Source of the DNA: Peribacillus asahii
GTDB taxonomy: Bacteria > Bacillota > Bacilli > Bacillales > DSM-1321
Assembly (NCBI RefSeq): GCF_004006295.1
Contig: NZ_CP026095.1
Coordinates: 3,458,001-3,522,000, forward strand
Reading direction: 5' to 3'
DNA: 64,000 bases
A program made the translations under genes and the position numbers. Of this stretch, positions 35,556-44,510 are shown in pieces (position 1 is the first letter of the stretch; every line of letters starts with the position of its first letter). The notes below the pieces were generated by a model. The model had not been told where the DNA came from and made no database searches. It was given only the letters and a program-made list of their open reading frames with translations.

Positions 35556-35762
35556 CTATTTCTTATACATCTCTTTTAGTACATCTGGTTCAGGGATGCT
35601 ATTGAACATCTTTATTAGCGCATCTACACATTTATCATTTGTAAAGCCTCCGTTTCCACCATGTACCATTTCTACATAAGAGGCAGTAATCATTAAAAGG
35701 GTTTTAGCACCTGACTCGTCTAAAGCAAGGATTTTTTCTCTTGTTTTATCTAAATCCAACAT
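35556..35762 (-). CDS. Small hypothetical protein (68 aa)
   Basis: 68 residues, predicted largely helical, with a Gly-rich turn 'HGGNGG' in the middle. GGGAG ribosome site before ATG 35762. No family recognised. Single-gene unit between two repeats on the minus strand. Confidence 0.6.
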   Translation of the reverse strand: MLDLDKTREKILALDESGAKTLLMITASYVEMVHGGNGGFTNDKCVDALIKMFNSIPEPDVLKEMYKK

Positions 35763-35825
35763 AAATTATCTCCCTACATTTGATTGGCACAATGACAGCT
35801 CTGTTTTTAAACTCTTTTTTTAAAA

Positions 35826-35850
35826 CTCTTGTACACGTAAGCTGAATAAG
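35826..35850. repeat. Palindromic cassette-boundary repeat
   Basis: CTTGTACACGTAAGCTGAATAAG, five bases from the 3' end of the minus-strand gene at 35855. Confidence 0.5.
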
Positions 35851-35854
35851 ATTT

Positions 35855-36052
35855 TTATTTTTTATCCTTTTTCTGTTCTCTATAAATAGAAACACCAAGT
35901 ACAAATATTCCTATTGTCACAACTGTAAATAACCAATATAAATCTAAATCTGTAAAATACTCAACGATACTTATTATAAAGTTTATAAATATTAGAATGA
36001 AAAGTATAACATCCTTTTTAGTTAGTTTCCTTTTTTCAAAAAACAATCCCAA
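35855..36052 (-). CDS. Small two-helix membrane protein (65 aa)
   Basis: 65 residues: basic N-terminus, membrane helices at about 14-31 and 37-56, and a charged Lys-rich tail. The context (tiny gene between repeats) resembles cassette genes; function unknown. Start ATG 36052; a weak GGCGG ribosome site. Confidence 0.55.
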   Translation of the reverse strand: MGLFFEKRKLTKKDVILFILIFINFIISIVEYFTDLDLYWLFTVVTIGIFVLGVSIYREQKKDKK

Positions 36053-36104
36053 TCATATACACCGCCTATTGTTTAAATCATTGTTTTAGCTAATCATAAC
36101 ATAC

Positions 36105-36240
36105 TACATTCTTCTTCCACTAAACTGCACCGTTAGCTTAAGTACATTTCTTCACAATCTTCTCTGTATACCAATTACCTTTTTAAGTGTTGTTCAACAA
36201 TCTGGCCCGTTTGTTCAGTAACGAATAAGACATGATCTAT
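36105..36240. repeat. Two tandem palindromic cassette-boundary repeats
   Basis: TTCCACTAAACTGCACCGTTAGCTTAAGTAC (36108-36148 region) and, 83 bases later, TTCAACAATCTGGCCCGTTT...GTAACGAATAAG (36191-36228). Apart from these, the 36053-36341 gap holds no credible gene. Confidence 0.6.
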
Positions 36241-36341
36241 CTCCTTAAACTTTCTGTACACGGATTATTACCGACATACATTGTTCAGAAAGCCACCCCT
36301 TATTGTACAATTTTTCCTATTTAAATCGTGTGGCCCCTACT

Positions 36342-36767
36342 TCATTCTGGGCGTTCTATTGAAAATTGGGCTCCTAGTAATGCGTAATCGTTTCCTGCAA
36401 GGCGGCTTACTGGTTTCAATACCTGTGCGTCGATGCCCCCAAATGGAAGGATTGTATCGACGAGGCATTCCATGCGGATACTTGCCTCCTGGATACCGGG
36501 AACAGAGATGGCTTCGCTCTCAATAGGTGTCAACTTAGTAAGCTCGACCTCACTTTGGTCCGGAGGAAGATTCGCGGCTGTCTCATTAATGGCATGGATG
36601 TAAGATTCATCTGAAATATGAATAACAAATTCTCTTTTGTATGCCGCATTCAATGTGCCGTCCTCTGCAAGGGTGGTCACAAAGGCGACAGACCGCGGGA
36701 TAATGCTTCCTATAAGCAGCTTATAATTACCCTTTTCACTTTCGGTGTTTGGATCAATAGAAATCAT
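36342..36767 (-). pseudogene. Flavin reductase-like (DIM6/NTAB) gene with internal deletions
   Basis: The frame begins like an intact flavin-reductase-family protein ('MISIDPNTESEKGNYKLLIGSIIPR') and ends like one, but about 30 residues are missing after 'LNAA' (the FMN-binding segment) and another block after 'RMEC'. About 141 residues remain of a family usually near 200. It lies directly downstream of the MFS gene on the same strand and probably once formed an operon with it. Non-functional as it stands. Confidence 0.65.
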
Positions 36768-36786
36768 AAGATCAACACTCTCCTTG

Positions 36787-38034
36787 CTAACCATTTAATG
36801 CATCCCTCGATTTCGTCACCTTAACCTTACGACTATCTGTGATCTTCAGCCATATCCCCCCGATAGAGATAAATACAGATAAGATTATAAAAGGAACCTG
36901 ATATCCGTGAAAGAAGTCTACCAATAATCCAAACAAAGATGGAGCTAATACAATAAAAAATTGATTGAGTGTCAGGGCAAAACTTACTGTCAGCCCAATA
37001 AAACTTGGATTAGCTCTTTCAGAGACTAAAACGATAAAAAGGCTATACCATCCAATGGCAAAAAAACCGATAACAAAGCATAAGATACTCATCCCCCATG
37101 TAGGCAAATAATCCAAAGAGTATACCAGGTTTAGCAACATTATTACTGTTAATACAATTGTTATAAATAATGGATTAACCCTATTGCCTTTAAAAAAGTA
37201 ATCACTAATCCAAGCTAACGCGATTCTACCAACCATTCCCCCGATTAATGCCGTGCTTAAGAAAAATCCAGCTAAATTAAGACTTATGTTAATAGCATTT
37301 GTTAGATAACTCATCAAGTGTGCCACTATAATCATTTGTAGAGACATCATTGTAATTCCAATAAGAAAAACAGGATAAAGTTTAGCATTATTTTTTATTT
37401 TTTTTATTTTATCTACAAACCTGTACGTCTCTCGCCCACTTATATTAGTTTTGTAGTCCCTATATAAGATTAAGAATATCACACCACCTAAAATGGCTAC
37501 TACTGCTTGTGTGATTATTGCAGATGGTAGTCCATATTTATAAAAGAAGAAAGGCAATGCAGCAGAGGCTAATGCTCCCCCAATAGGTATACCTGTTTGA
37601 CGCACTCCCATTGCGAGACCTCGATTTTTATTAGGAAACCACTTTATAATTGCACTACTTCCACCTGGCTGTGCAGTTCCATACCATATACCTACAAATG
37701 TCAAAATAACTAAGAGGATTAAGTATTGATTTGTAGCATTGGCAGAAAGAACACTAAGTCCGAGGAAAATAGAGCCCATTCCAACTATCCAACGTTCACC
37801 ATACCTATCCATAAGATTTCCAAAAACAAGCATTGAGAAAATCGGACCTATATTAACTGCTGAAACAATTAGACCTGTTTCGAATTGAGATAAGCTGTAC
37901 TCTTTTTGATAGAAGGTTGCCAAAGGTCCCATACCGTATGTCACAAAAGTAGCGCATGTCTGTGAAACTGTAGCAATTATTAAAATCACCCATTTGTAAC
38001 TATTGTTTTTAGTTAATCTCATCTCTGATTGCAT
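36787..38034 (-). CDS. MFS transporter
   Basis: 415 residues from ATG 38034, ten bases after GGAGG (longer in-frame starts up to 38151 lack a ribosome site and overlap the divergent regulator). Twelve membrane helices, MFS motif 'GNLMDRYGERWIVGMG', and 'MGVRQTGIPIGGALASA'. Homologue of the 31539-32789 carrier. Divergent from a LysR gene, and followed by a broken flavin reductase gene, which suggests uptake of an aromatic or organic acid that is then metabolised (inference). Confidence 0.88.
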   Translation of the reverse strand: MQSEMRLTKNNSYKWVILIIATVSQTCATFVTYGMGPLATFYQKEYSLSQFETGLIVSAVNIGPIFSMLVFGNLMDRYGERWIVGMGSIFLGLSVLSANATNQYLILLVILTFVGIWYGTAQPGGSSAIIKWFPNKNRGLAMGVRQTGIPIGGALASAALPFFFYKYGLPSAIITQAVVAILGGVIFLILYRDYKTNISGRETYRFVDKIKKIKNNAKLYPVFLIGITMMSLQMIIVAHLMSYLTNAINISLNLAGFFLSTALIGGMVGRIALAWISDYFFKGNRVNPLFITIVLTVIMLLNLVYSLDYLPTWGMSILCFVIGFFAIGWYSLFIVLVSERANPSFIGLTVSFALTLNQFFIVLAPSLFGLLVDFFHGYQVPFIILSVFISIGGIWLKITDSRKVKVTKSRDALNG

Positions 38035-38143
38035 ATTATTCATTCCTCCTGTTCTCTCTATATTGTAGGAAGACCCAGATATAAAGTAAAATGAATAATA
38101 TGTATATAATCCATCAATAAATTTGATAACAGGAGAGGACAAT

Positions 38144-39001
38144 ATGGACATAAAAGATTTAATTGTTTTCCAAAGGGTGGCAGAAGAGGGGAGTGTATCA
38201 AGAGCAGCTAAGTCACTAAACTATGTACAATCAAATGTGACAACAAAGATTAAACAACTGGAACATGAGCTAGGGGTTTCTTTATTTCACCGAAATGGAA
38301 GAGGGGTTGTTTTAAACTCAAACGGTAAAATTTTATTGGAACAAGCTCAACAAATCTTACATTTGGTTGAACAATCTGCCAAACTTGTACAAATTAATGA
38401 GTCTATTCCGGTTGGTACGGTTACAATTGGATCCATCAACTCCACCGCTGCAGTTCGGTTGCCTCCCATTCTAAAGCAATATTATAATCTGTATCCGCAG
38501 GTAGACCTGGTAGTAGAGACGCATAACAGTGCAGAGTTAATAAGACAGGTCTTAAGCCGAAAACTGGATGGAGCGTTTGTAGCAGGTGAAGTTTATCACC
38601 CAGAAATAACTTCCCTTTTATTTCAAGAGGAAGAATTGGTTATGATTAGTCATAAGGACTTTTCTTCACTTGAAGATTTGGATAAATTTAATATGCTGGT
38701 CTTTGGTGATGGATGCCACTATCGGGATGTATTGGAAAGTTGGCTGAAAGAAGAGGGAATCTACCCAAAGCGAACCCTTAAATTTGGTACAATTGAGGCC
38801 ATTATAGGTTGTGTTAAGGCTGGCATGGGAATAGCTGTTATGGTTCAATCTGTTTTAAAAGACCATCAGCAATCCCTACATGTAACGCCTTTGCCAGAAA
38901 AGTATGCAAAAGTTCCTACACATTTTATTATGCGAAAAGACGCATTGCTTTCTGCTGCCTTTCGTAAATTTGTAGAGCTTCTGAATCTAAGTAGCTATTA
39001 G
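38144..39001 (+). CDS. LysR-family transcriptional regulator
   Basis: 285 residues from ATG 38144 (GGAGAGG upstream). N-terminal HTH ('GSVSRAAKSLNYVQSNVTTKIKQLEHELG') and LysR substrate-binding domain (about 88-285). Divergent from the MFS gene with a 109-bp gap that must hold both promoters. Resembles the CzcR/CitR type of Bacillus LysR regulators. Confidence 0.92.
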   Translation: MDIKDLIVFQRVAEEGSVSRAAKSLNYVQSNVTTKIKQLEHELGVSLFHRNGRGVVLNSNGKILLEQAQQILHLVEQSAKLVQINESIPVGTVTIGSINSTAAVRLPPILKQYYNLYPQVDLVVETHNSAELIRQVLSRKLDGAFVAGEVYHPEITSLLFQEEELVMISHKDFSSLEDLDKFNMLVFGDGCHYRDVLESWLKEEGIYPKRTLKFGTIEAIIGCVKAGMGIAVMVQSVLKDHQQSLHVTPLPEKYAKVPTHFIMRKDALLSAAFRKFVELLNLSSY

Positions 39002-39163
39002 ATGCAACTAATACACCCATGCATAATCTACTGCCTATAATGAGTGTTACAGTGACAAGAGATATAAGGAGTACAAAACTTATGGATTATAGTTATGAAA
39101 AGTCTTGTTTTAATAATTCAATTTTATTGTAAGCTTACATCTCATATTATAAAGTCCATAACA

Positions 39164-39188
39164 AAAGACACCCTTAAACGGGTGTCTA
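39164..39188 (+). terminator. Weak hairpin downstream of the LysR gene
   Basis: AGACACCC (39166-39173) pairs with GGGTGTCT (39180-39187), but no clear T-run follows on the plus strand. Confidence 0.35.
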
Positions 39189-39325
39189 ATGAAGGAATCT
39201 ATGCCATATTACTGTGTCTGTGATTACCGATGTCAAATCATCTTCCTTAATACAAAGGTATTCAGACTGAGTTTTGTGATTTTTCTTCTTTTCATACGGC
39301 ACTTGTCCTTGCATAGTCAGATCGA

Positions 39326-39553
39326 TTCACAGACTGTCGCGCCCTGTATGGGTAGCACTTATGGGAGATTAATCCTTTTGATTGGTTGCACCAGCCTTGC
39401 CTTTACTCTAACGAGAAGGATAATGTTTTTACTTTTCAATCCAACTCTATAATGATACTACTCAGAGGCTCAGCCTTTTTTAAAAAGTGTTTTTAATGGG
39501 TCCAGTTTGTTATGCTCATTTTCTGTTTTTGAGCTTTTTTAATTTTCATGGGA
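39326..39553 (+). mobile_element. Decayed, transposase-less derivative of IS110 element C
   Basis: CAGACTGTCGCGCCCTGTATGGG...GAGATTAATCC and GGTTGCACCAGCC match the 5' end of element C (17826-17890), then DNA joins directly to a sequence resembling its 3' end and stops at TTTTCATGGGAGTTGAATAAG. More diverged than the 13927 derivative. Nothing else is seen in the 39002-39598 gap except the weak hairpin at 39164. Confidence 0.5.
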
Positions 39554-39598
39554 GTTGAATAAGAACAAATGTATTTCACTATCCGTTTGTGCTAAGTA

Positions 39599-40537
39599 TT
39601 ATTCCTCATCTCCAAAGTCAATCATCACTCCAACAACCTCTTTAGAAATGTTATATTTTACTTTCACCTCGTACATACCATCACCATAACCAGACATTGA
39701 AACCGCACCACCTGGAACCACTCCCCCTTGTGCATCTGAAGCAACAATATCACAACATGCAACATAATATTTTAATCCAACTTCATCTATCTCTATGTCA
39801 TGGACATTTTTCACTTCATATTGTATGGCTTCATCTCTACCGAATACTTCAAGGTCAAAGATTCCAGCTTGTGCCGAGTCAACCCCAATCAGTTTATCGC
39901 AATCATGCCATTTTCCACTTGGTTTCTTTTCCCCATAAAAAACAAGTAAACTTTCAACCACTTCTTCATCGGTGTAAGTGATGGATGCTGTCCACTTCCC
40001 ATTTTTCACATTTGAAAGTATGATTTGAAGGTCTTCTTTATCCACCTGATAACATGGGTCAGTAATAATTAACTTTCTACTTTCCACTGTAAATGCACCA
40101 AATGTTTTAGGCTTATTAGTATTCACTTTCGGCACATACCAATCAATAAATTGGCTTAAAGTTGATGCCTTACAATCGCTTATTCCAGTTTTATCATTCC
40201 AAAGAAAGATTAGCTCCTGCATAAATCTTTTTCTAATACGGTAGCAAAGTTTATCACCATTGATACTTTCACCAATACAAATCATTTCACTCGGTACACT
40301 TTTTGGTCTATTCTCTCGATTTTGTTTTACAATATCAATTGTTAATGCTGATTGTTCATTAGTTTGAATAGGGAACAAAGTCCAATCACCAAATCTTGCT
40401 CCATTCGTTTCTAAAAAGAGTTCTTTGTATTCCTCTGGAAAGGTAGCACCAAGTGCTTTTTCTATTTTTTTCAATTCAAGTAACGACACACCTGCCACTT
40501 TCGAACTCGGATTAATCATGTTTATTACTTTCTTCAT
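39599..40537 (-). CDS. SMI1/KNR4 (SUKH) domain fused to a DUF4241-like domain; immunity-type protein
   Basis: 312 residues from ATG 40537 (GGAGGAAG immediately upstream; the ATG at 40549 is part of that site). Residues about 1-135 show the SUKH pattern ('KKIEKALGATFPEEYKELFLETNGARFGDWTLFP'). Residues about 145-312 resemble DUF4241 ('ITDPCYQVD', 'GVDSAQAGIFD', 'SMSGYGDGMYEV...VVGVMIDFGDE'). SUKH proteins are common immunity proteins of polymorphic toxins; no toxin gene is adjacent. Single-gene unit flanked by repeats at 39553 and 40655. Confidence 0.75.
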   Translation of the reverse strand: MKKVINMINPSSKVAGVSLLELKKIEKALGATFPEEYKELFLETNGARFGDWTLFPIQTNEQSALTIDIVKQNRENRPKSVPSEMICIGESINGDKLCYRIRKRFMQELIFLWNDKTGISDCKASTLSQFIDWYVPKVNTNKPKTFGAFTVESRKLIITDPCYQVDKEDLQIILSNVKNGKWTASITYTDEEVVESLLVFYGEKKPSGKWHDCDKLIGVDSAQAGIFDLEVFGRDEAIQYEVKNVHDIEIDEVGLKYYVACCDIVASDAQGGVVPGGAVSMSGYGDGMYEVKVKYNISKEVVGVMIDFGDEE

Positions 40538-40654
40538 TTCTTCCTCCATGATACTTTCGGATTATTATGGCATGCTAAATTGTAAATTAACTAAGAGTGT
40601 TTTTGATATTTATTATTAAAAACCCTTTATTTATACAACAAATTAATGTCATCT

Positions 40655-40760
40655 CTTATTCAACTAAACTGCTTACGTTAGCACAATAAGAACTTCAACA
40701 AAAAAGTGCGTTAATCCTTCTTGGATCAACGCACCCGTTAGCTTAAGTATATTGCTTCAC
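40655..40760. repeat. Two tandem palindromic cassette-boundary repeats (best-preserved pair)
   Basis: TTATTCAACTAAACTGCTTACGTTAGCACAATAAG (40659-40693), then 58 bases on a 12-base stem GTGCGTTAATCC/GGATCAACGCAC followed by CCGTTAGCTTAAGTA (40706-40750). Uninterrupted reference for the sites that IS110 elements split elsewhere. The remaining 40550-41077 DNA holds only the siderophore operon promoter. Confidence 0.72.
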
Positions 40761-40993
40761 AATATCTTCGAAAGCTGACGTAATCTTACCGCACTAAATT
40801 TACATCTTTTTACATTTCTAATCACAATTCGAAGAAAAGCGTATTAATCTTATTCCTGTTCTGACAGGATGAAAAGATATTCCATAAAAAATGTATTAAA
40901 TCTAACTAGTATTGAAGAGAAGGCTATCACAGGTCTCTCTTTTTTTTAATCAAGTATCGATTCCATTTGGATATAAAATCATCCAAAAAATGA

Positions 40994-41043
40994 TTGCCAA
41001 ATAAGAGGATTATAAAATATAATACAAACGATAATGATTTTCG
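40994..41043 (+). promoter_or_regulatory. Sigma-A promoter with overlapping Fur box for the siderophore operon
   Basis: TTGCCA (40994-40999), 18 bases, TATAAT (41018-41023), then CGATAATGATTTTCG (41029-41043), which differs at three positions from the Fur consensus TGATAATGATTATCA. Position just after the -10 element would block transcription when iron is plentiful. Confidence 0.75.
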
Positions 41044-41077
41044 TTATTAATAAAAACATTAGAAGGCTGCGTTCAAA

Positions 41078-42112
41078 ATGTTACATAACCCTTTTCAAAA
41101 ATGCGTAAAGGATGGTTCAAACAAATTTCTGTTACTGCTTTTATTCATTTTTGCAATTCTTGGAGTATTAGGTTCTATGATATTGGCTATTTCATTTGGG
41201 GCCAAAGAGGTTACTTTTACTACAGTATTATCTGCAATTTTTAATTATAATCCTAAGTTGACTGAACAACAGATTATTCATGAATTGCGGTTTCCACGGA
41301 TGATAGGTGCTGCAATCGTCGGGGCAGCTTTTGCAGTTGCGGGGTGTCTAATGCAGGGAGTAACCCGTAATCCATTAGCAGATGCAGGGATTCTTGGTAT
41401 TAATGCTGGAGCAATGTTTATAGTTACTCTTTGTTTTGCTTTTTTTCCAGGTATTCCGTATTCACTATTAATGGTTTTTTCTTTTATTGGAGCTGTACTT
41501 AGTACTCTATTCATTTATATCATCGGATCTTCTGTCCCAGGTGGGCTAACACCTATGAGATTAACTATTTCAGGTGCAGTAATAGCAGCACTTTTACATT
41601 CACTTAGTGCAGGTGTAGCCATTTACTTTGATTTGAACCAAGATTTAGCTTTTTGGTATGCAGGAGGTGTTGCGGGAATTAAGTGGGATCATTTAAAGGT
41701 GTTGGTTCCCGTTATTCTCATCACGATTATTTGGGCTATAACTATGGGTCGCTCTGTTTCTCTTATTTCCTTGGGGGATGATATAGCTATAGGTCTTGGG
41801 ATAAACGTAACTCTAATAAAGGTACTATCTATTATTATAGCTGTTATTTTGGCAGGCATTTCTGTTTCAGCTGTTGGATCAATAGGATTTATTGGATTAG
41901 TCATTCCACATATTTCTCGAAAGTTGGTTGGAGTAGATTATAGACTTGTCATTCCAATGTCTGCGTTATTGGGTTCACTCTTACTGATTATAGCTGATTT
42001 AGGAGCGAGAACAATCAATCCACCTCGTGAATTGGCAATTGGTATTTTAGTAGCCCTTGTAGGAGTTCCGTTTTTTCTTTATATTGCTCGTAAAACTGGG
42101 AGGGATTTATAA
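41078..42112 (+). CDS. Iron-siderophore ABC transporter permease (FecCD family)
   Basis: 344 residues, about nine to ten membrane helices, with FecCD landmarks 'RFPRMIGAAIVGAAFAVAGCLMQGVTRNPLADAGILGINAGA' region and 'VSAVGSIGFIGLVIPHISRKLVG'. First gene of a Fur-controlled operon of two permeases and a binding lipoprotein; this gene content resembles B. subtilis yfiZ-yfhA-yfiY. No ATPase gene is present, so a shared ATPase such as YusV is presumably encoded elsewhere (inference). Confidence 0.92.
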   Translation: MLHNPFQKCVKDGSNKFLLLLLFIFAILGVLGSMILAISFGAKEVTFTTVLSAIFNYNPKLTEQQIIHELRFPRMIGAAIVGAAFAVAGCLMQGVTRNPLADAGILGINAGAMFIVTLCFAFFPGIPYSLLMVFSFIGAVLSTLFIYIIGSSVPGGLTPMRLTISGAVIAALLHSLSAGVAIYFDLNQDLAFWYAGGVAGIKWDHLKVLVPVILITIIWAITMGRSVSLISLGDDIAIGLGINVTLIKVLSIIIAVILAGISVSAVGSIGFIGLVIPHISRKLVGVDYRLVIPMSALLGSLLLIIADLGARTINPPRELAIGILVALVGVPFFLYIARKTGRDL

Positions 42113-43129
42113 ATGAAATCCCAAGCCAATGCAAACAACAAGAGAACCTATACTGTTGCTCTAGTATTAATTTTGATTAGTATTAGTATTGTTTTAATTA
42201 GTTTGAATACAGGATCTTTACAAATTGCTCCATTTAAAGTAATCCAGACTCTTTTTGGATACGGTGATTATAAAAGCTCTATAGTGTTGTTCGAATATCG
42301 TATGCCCCGAATCCTGATAACCATGTTGGGCGGGATTGGCTTAGGAATTTCTGGTGCGATTTTACAAGGATTGTCCCGTAACCCTTTGGCGGACCCAGGA
42401 ATTTTGGGGCTACATTCAGGTGCCTCCTTTGGTCTGATTCTTTTTGTTACATATTTTCATTCATTAAATCATCATGCTGCCATTCTTATCCCGTTATTTA
42501 CTTTTTTAGGTGGATTATTAACGGCATTTATTATTATTTTACTTACCTATGACCGTACCAAGGGTTTACTGCCGATCCGACTTATTCTCACAGGAATTGC
42601 CGTTTCAGCGGGTTTTAGTGCAGTTACGCTTTTCCTATCCCTTCGCCTTGATGAAGAAACTTACACATTTGCTTCAAGATGGCTTGTAGGAAATGTTTGG
42701 GGGAGAGACTGGATCCATGTGATAGCCCTTTTTCCCTGGATTCTTATCTTGGCACCATATGCTTGGTCTCAATCTAAAACATTAAATGTACTATCTTTAG
42801 GGGATGATGTTGCAGTTGGACTTGGTATCTCTGTTCAAGGGCAACGTTTGCTTATGCTGGCAACCGCAGTTGGTTTATCCTGTGCGAGTGTAGCAATGGT
42901 AGGCGGCATTGGTTTTATTGGTCTAGTCTCACCCCATCTTGCACGTCGTCTTGTAGGCCCGATGTATCAGAATTTTCTTCCTGTCTCAGGACTCATCGGG
43001 ATGGTCATTTTAGTACTTGCAGATACGGTGGGACGTTCTATCTTTCAACCCAATGCGATTCCAGCAGGTGTAATAGTTGCAGCAATAGGAGCCCCTTATT
43101 TTCTTTATTTATTGGCAAAAACAAAATAA
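42113..43129 (+). CDS. Iron-siderophore ABC transporter permease (FecCD family), second subunit
   Basis: 338 residues; begins directly after the first permease stop with its ribosome site inside that gene. Conserved 'YRMPRILITMLGGIGLGISGAILQ' and 'VGGIGFIGLVSPHLARRLVG'. Forms the heterodimeric membrane channel with the preceding product. Confidence 0.92.
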   Translation: MKSQANANNKRTYTVALVLILISISIVLISLNTGSLQIAPFKVIQTLFGYGDYKSSIVLFEYRMPRILITMLGGIGLGISGAILQGLSRNPLADPGILGLHSGASFGLILFVTYFHSLNHHAAILIPLFTFLGGLLTAFIIILLTYDRTKGLLPIRLILTGIAVSAGFSAVTLFLSLRLDEETYTFASRWLVGNVWGRDWIHVIALFPWILILAPYAWSQSKTLNVLSLGDDVAVGLGISVQGQRLLMLATAVGLSCASVAMVGGIGFIGLVSPHLARRLVGPMYQNFLPVSGLIGMVILVLADTVGRSIFQPNAIPAGVIVAAIGAPYFLYLLAKTK

Positions 43130-43150
43130 ATTCAACAACAAGGAGAAACA

Positions 43151-44068
43151 ATGATGAAAAAGAAACTTACCCTTTTATTCAGTACAATGTTGTTACTTTT
43201 ATTGTCCGCTTGCGGACAAACCACTTCAAATGAGGCTAGATCAACTAACAAAGAGAAAGCGGCTGACAAAGAAACTAGAATTGCTTCCCTCTCTATTCAC
43301 GTAACAAATGATTTACTTGCATTAGGGATTAAGCCCGTTGGTTCTGTGGTTGGTGGAGAGTTAAAAGATTTTCTTCCCCATGTAAAGGATCAGTTGAAAG
43401 ATACGAAACAGCTTGGACCTGCTAAAGATCCAGACATGGAAGCATTGCTCGAATTGACCCCTTCTGTAATCTATCTTGATAAAGAATTTGCTGGACAAGA
43501 TGTATCAAAGTATGAAAAAATTGCATCCACCGAAGTATTTGATCTTGACGAAGGGACCTGGAGAGATCATTTAAGGTCGATTGGTAAACTTGTTGACCGA
43601 AAGCAGCAAGCTGAACAATTTATTGCAGATTACGAAAAAGAAACAAAAGAAGTACGCACTTTGATTAAAAATGAACTTGGTGAAGATAGTAAAGTAATGG
43701 CCATTCGTGTGACCGCTAAAGAATTACGAGTATTCAGTACAAAACGTCCAATGGGCCCGATTTTATTCGAAGATTTAGGTTTAAAGCCTGCTAACGGTAT
43801 TGTGGAACTTGATTCAAATCAGCCTTACGAAGTGATTTCCCAAGAGGTTCTTCCAGATTTTGATGCTGATGCTATATTTGTTGTTGTAAATAGTGATGAT
43901 GATGCTCAAACAGCTTTTAAACAGTTACAAGAATCACCTATTTGGAAAGGGTTAAAAGCTGTTAAGAGTAACCATGTTTACGTAATTCCAGATCAGCCTT
44001 GGCTTGACTATTCAGCATTAGGAAATAAACTGGCAATGGATGATGCAAAAGAAATATTCTCGAAATAA
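43151..44068 (+). CDS. Iron-siderophore-binding lipoprotein
   Basis: 305 residues with a lipoprotein signal (basic start, Leu-rich core, lipobox L-S-A-C with Cys21), a Ser/Thr/Lys linker, and a periplasmic-binding fold of the FhuD/BtuF class III type ('DPDMEALLELTPSVIYLD', 'KAVKSNHVYVIPDQPW'). Captures ferric siderophore for the two permeases. AAGGAG ribosome site; start at the first or second of two adjacent ATGs. Confidence 0.92.
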   Translation: MMKKKLTLLFSTMLLLLLSACGQTTSNEARSTNKEKAADKETRIASLSIHVTNDLLALGIKPVGSVVGGELKDFLPHVKDQLKDTKQLGPAKDPDMEALLELTPSVIYLDKEFAGQDVSKYEKIASTEVFDLDEGTWRDHLRSIGKLVDRKQQAEQFIADYEKETKEVRTLIKNELGEDSKVMAIRVTAKELRVFSTKRPMGPILFEDLGLKPANGIVELDSNQPYEVISQEVLPDFDADAIFVVVNSDDDAQTAFKQLQESPIWKGLKAVKSNHVYVIPDQPWLDYSALGNKLAMDDAKEIFSK

Positions 44069-44141
44069 ATAATATAAATATGACTGATTTTTTTAGTATC
44101 GAATGGACATGTTTGGTGGCATTTTTTAATATTCAATGGTA

Positions 44142-44174
44142 AAGCCTGTGGAAGAAAATCCATAGGCTTCTTAA
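44142..44174 (+). terminator. Siderophore operon terminator
   Basis: AAGCCTGTGGA (44142-44152) pairs with TCCATAGGCTT (44159-44169), one mismatch, followed by a short T/A-rich run. Confidence 0.65.
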
Positions 44175-44269
44175 ATTAAGAGCCTGTAAATCAACTTTAG
44201 TTGTATCCTTTCACTAACCTGCCTGATTTCTCCTGTGGAGGTCGGTTCTTTTCAATAACTTTGTGAAGA

Positions 44270-44345
44270 ATTGCACCTAAACTAAACTGCTTCGTTAGCA
44301 CAAGAAGCGATTGCTCTAATTGAACAATCGCGCCCGATAGTTGAA
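44270..44345. repeat. Two tandem palindromic cassette-boundary repeats
   Basis: AACTAAACTGCTTCGTTAGCACAAG (44280-44304), then the hairpin GCGATTG/CAATCGC with GCCCGATAGTTGAAG (44307-44345). Confidence 0.65.
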
Positions 44346-44364
44346 GATCTTAGTGTAGCTTCGG

Positions 44365-44510
44365 AATAAAGTTTTATCAAAAATATCCTAAAAACCCATA
44401 TTTTACAATAAATAAAAAGAATCCATTTTGAAAAATAGATTGATCAAAATAGGATTCTTTCTTTATGATCGAGTGTTCAATTTTCATAAAAAAGTTTAAT
44501 CGTTTTTTAT
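44365..44510 (+). repeat. Dispersed stem-loop repeat with conserved loop, copy 3
   Basis: AAGAATC/GATTCTT arms around TTTTGAAAAATAGATTGATC, with the conserved lead-in AATAAAGTTTTATCAAAA and tail CATAAAAAAGTTTAATC. About 75-80% alike over 145 bases to 11424-11570. The rest of 44069-44849 holds the terminator, the repeats and the padR promoter. Confidence 0.6.

Noticed and set aside
36281..36526. 81-codon plus-strand frame
   Set aside because: Shadow of the flavin-reductase-like remnant on the other strand.
39189..39452. 87-codon plus-strand frame
   Set aside because: Overlaps the decayed element C end; no ribosome site or family resemblance.
41078..44068. Complete siderophore ABC transporter
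   Set aside because: No ATPase gene lies in or next to the operon; it must be supplied elsewhere.
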